Below, one piece after another: positions 37,692 through 39,118 of a DNA stretch of 39,118 nucleotides (position 1 is its first letter; each line of letters begins with the position of its first letter). The position numbers and the translations under genes were made by a program. The notes beneath the pieces are model-generated. The model was not told where the DNA came from and searched no databases. It saw only the letters and a program-made list of their open reading frames with translations. Source of the DNA: Candidatus Cloacimonadota bacterium (GTDB taxonomy: Bacteria; Cloacimonadota; Cloacimonadia; Cloacimonadales; TCS61); NCBI GenBank assembly GCA_030621085.1, contig JAUXIJ010000029.1, forward strand, positions 1 through 39,118. Direction: 5' to 3'.

Positions 37692-38984
37692 TTATTTCAA
37701 CAGCAAGCATTTCTTAACTGCTTCAGTTTTACCATTCACATTTAATTTATAAAAGTACAAACCAGAACTTACAGATTTACCAGATTTATCTTCTCCGTTC
37801 CAGATTACTGAATGCTGACCTGCTGAAAACTGATCGCTGATAAGCTGTTTTACTTTCTGTCCTTTGATGTTGTAGATTTCAAGTGTCACAAACGAGGACG
37901 CTTGTGTTACGGAAAATGAAATTGTTGTAGTAGGGTTGAACGGGTTGGGGTAATTAATTAAGTTTACATTAACTTGTGGAAAAATAGTTTTATTATCATT
38001 GGATGTAATAGGTGAATCTAACCAATTATCATAATCAACAAAAGCCAGAATCTCATTATCAAAAATATCCCAAATTACTGAAATGTTCGAGGGATAGGGA
38101 AGAGAATCCATTTCGTTGGTTGTTGATTCACCCCAGTAATTATATTGAAAATCAATAACTTCTGTTGAATCTTCCACATTTACACAAACATCATATTGTG
38201 AATTTCCATAAATATCATTATTGTTAATGATCGGCATCACATTTCCTACAACTTTAATTCCAGTATTTTCATTTTCAATGATTTGATTATATTCGATTAT
38301 AGAGTTAGTGGAATAACAGCAAAAAGATGAAGCAGTATAATCGGAATCATTTCCGTAAATGAGATTATTTTCGACATAACCAGAAGAACACATTAAACAT
38401 AAACCACTGCCATGATCAACACCATAGCCAGCATTTGTAATATTATGATGTATTTCATTATTTATCAGTTCACCATCCCAATTATCAAGATAGATACCAC
38501 CACCATGATATCCTCCGGTATTGAAAGCTATTTCGTTATTTTCAATGATTGCGGATGAATTGGAACAATATATTCCTGCACCATCCAAATACCAAATGCC
38601 CATTTGATTATTGATAATGAGGTTATCTTGAATCGTGGCTGAAGCATTCTCGATAAATATTGCCTGAACAGTTGATCCGGTAATAGTAAATCCAATTAAT
38701 TTAGCATTAACGGATTCTTCATTTTCAAAGATAATGGCATTTTCATCTTGTGTGGGTGTTATAATGCAGTTATCAGGTCCATTTGCACTCGTAATCGTTA
38801 TGTCTTTACCAATATAATTAACACTTTCATTATAGAAGCCATCTGCAACGCAAATAACATCTCCATTCTGTGCATAAGCAACTGCTTCATTAATTGTTGG
38901 AAAATCACCGGGAACATAAATAGTCTCTGCTATTAAAAAAGTAACCATACAAAAGATTGAAATAAAAAAAATAGTCTTTTTCAT
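37692..38984 (-). CDS. T9SS-sorted secreted parallel beta-helix protein
   Basis: A 430-residue exported protein with a signal peptide at 1-19 (FLIAETIY follows). The block IYVPGDFPTINEAVAYAQNGD is the usual entry of right-handed parallel beta-helix proteins of the pectate-lyase-fold/NosD type. Repeats with N-N-x-I and G-I/G-x-x-C follow (ATIQDNLIINNQMGI, AIIENNEIAFNTGGYHGGGIYLDNW, GYVENNLIYGNDS, IIEYNQIIENENTGIKV, PIINNNDIYGNSQYD). The sorting domain has LINYPNPFNPTTTISFSV and a final KCLLLK. Helix proteins of this type often bind or cleave polysaccharide; no catalytic residues can be named. AGGAGG precedes the start, and a further gene ends 17 bases upstream. Confidence 0.88.
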   Translation of the reverse strand: MKKTIFFISIFCMVTFLIAETIYVPGDFPTINEAVAYAQNGDVICVADGFYNESVNYIGKDITITSANGPDNCIITPTQDENAIIFENEESVNAKLIGFTITGSTVQAIFIENASATIQDNLIINNQMGIWYLDGAGIYCSNSSAIIENNEIAFNTGGYHGGGIYLDNWDGELINNEIHHNITNAGYGVDHGSGLCLMCSSGYVENNLIYGNDSDYTASSFCCYSTNSIIEYNQIIENENTGIKVVGNVMPIINNNDIYGNSQYDVCVNVEDSTEVIDFQYNYWGESTTNEMDSLPYPSNISVIWDIFDNEILAFVDYDNWLDSPITSNDNKTIFPQVNVNLINYPNPFNPTTTISFSVTQASSFVTLEIYNIKGQKVKQLISDQFSAGQHSVIWNGEDKSGKSVSSGLYFYKLNVNGKTEAVKKCLLLK

Positions 38985-39001
38985 CTTTTCCTCCTAATTT
39001 A

Positions 39002-39118
39002 TTAATTTATTTCAAATTTAGTTTTCATCATATTTATAAATTCTCTTTTATCAGTTTTTATTCTTACTTTTGAATCATAAAAATTACCACTACCAATTAA
39101 CCAGAATAATTTATCTAC
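39002..39118 (-). CDS. C-terminal end of an unidentified protein, cut by the window edge
   Basis: An open frame enters from the right edge and encodes 38 residues (VDKLFWLIGSGNFYDSKVRI, then KTDKREFINMMKTKFEIN) before a TAA. The stop is 17 bases before the start of the beta-helix protein gene and directly precedes its AGGAGG. The lack of a T9SS-type tail shows it is not another sorted protein. Nothing more can be said about its family. Confidence 0.55.
   Translation of the reverse strand, partial: VDKLFWLIGSGNFYDSKVRIKTDKREFINMMKTKFEIN

Overview
The window looks like a low-GC Gram-negative bacterium of the Fibrobacteres-Chlorobi-Bacteroidetes sphere, most likely a Cloacimonadota-type or related candidate-phylum genome. 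The main evidence is five large secreted proteins that end in a type IX secretion (T9SS) type-A sorting domain. Each has an NxPNPFNP core and the same last residues, LLLK. An eukaryote-like isoleucyl-tRNA synthetase and an archaeal-like asparaginyl-tRNA synthetase fit such a lineage. The taxonomic call is inference; no rRNA gene is present.

Left part (1-6.9 kb). A two-component pair (response regulator, cut by the edge, and a soluble histidine kinase) runs leftward. Divergent from it is a rightward run: hexapeptide acyltransferase, DPM1-like glycosyltransferase, RlmD-like 23S rRNA methyltransferase, small lipoprotein and flavodoxin, with ATGA overlaps or short gaps. Next comes a scarred stretch (5.77-6.55 kb) with two truncated signal-peptide ORFs, a decayed tRNA-Leu-like element and a duplicated leader, followed by an orphan 123-residue gene.

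Centre (7.1-18.4 kb). A 1084-residue secreted propeller/PKD protein converges on a leftward housekeeping block: 82-residue zinc protein, ileS, DUF1015 protein, rimO, trpS, secG and tRNA-Leu. The secG-tRNA-Leu order is the one seen in E. coli (secG-leuU), but this tRNA carries anticodon AAG instead of the usual GAG.

18.8-26.6 kb, all leftward: a caspase-fold protease followed after three bases by a membrane polyferredoxin, an OmpA-domain protein, a secreted alpha/beta hydrolase with a PDZ domain, a small anchored protein and gpmI. Rightward genes at 26.8-29.3 kb are a Gfo/Idh/MocA oxidoreductase and asnS. The right part (29.4-39.1 kb) is a leftward cluster of exported proteins: a barrel-like protein, two LVIVD-propeller paralogues around an FG-GAP/VCBS protein, a multi-pass membrane protein and a parallel beta-helix protein. 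The tail of another gene lies at the edge.

The strongest non-gene signal is a dispersed set of small palindromes in almost every intergenic gap. Arms of 5-13 bp differ completely from copy to copy yet pair within each copy. Loops are mostly four bases, all purine or all pyrimidine. Several neighbouring hairpins carry mutually complementary loops, and a CGAGAG tail recurs beside six of the palindromes. A related 62-bp palindrome lies in frame inside the sorting domains of two secreted-protein genes. Two longer elements with TGTC...GACA ends resemble MITEs. The most interesting protein-level candidate is the caspase-polyferredoxin gene pair.
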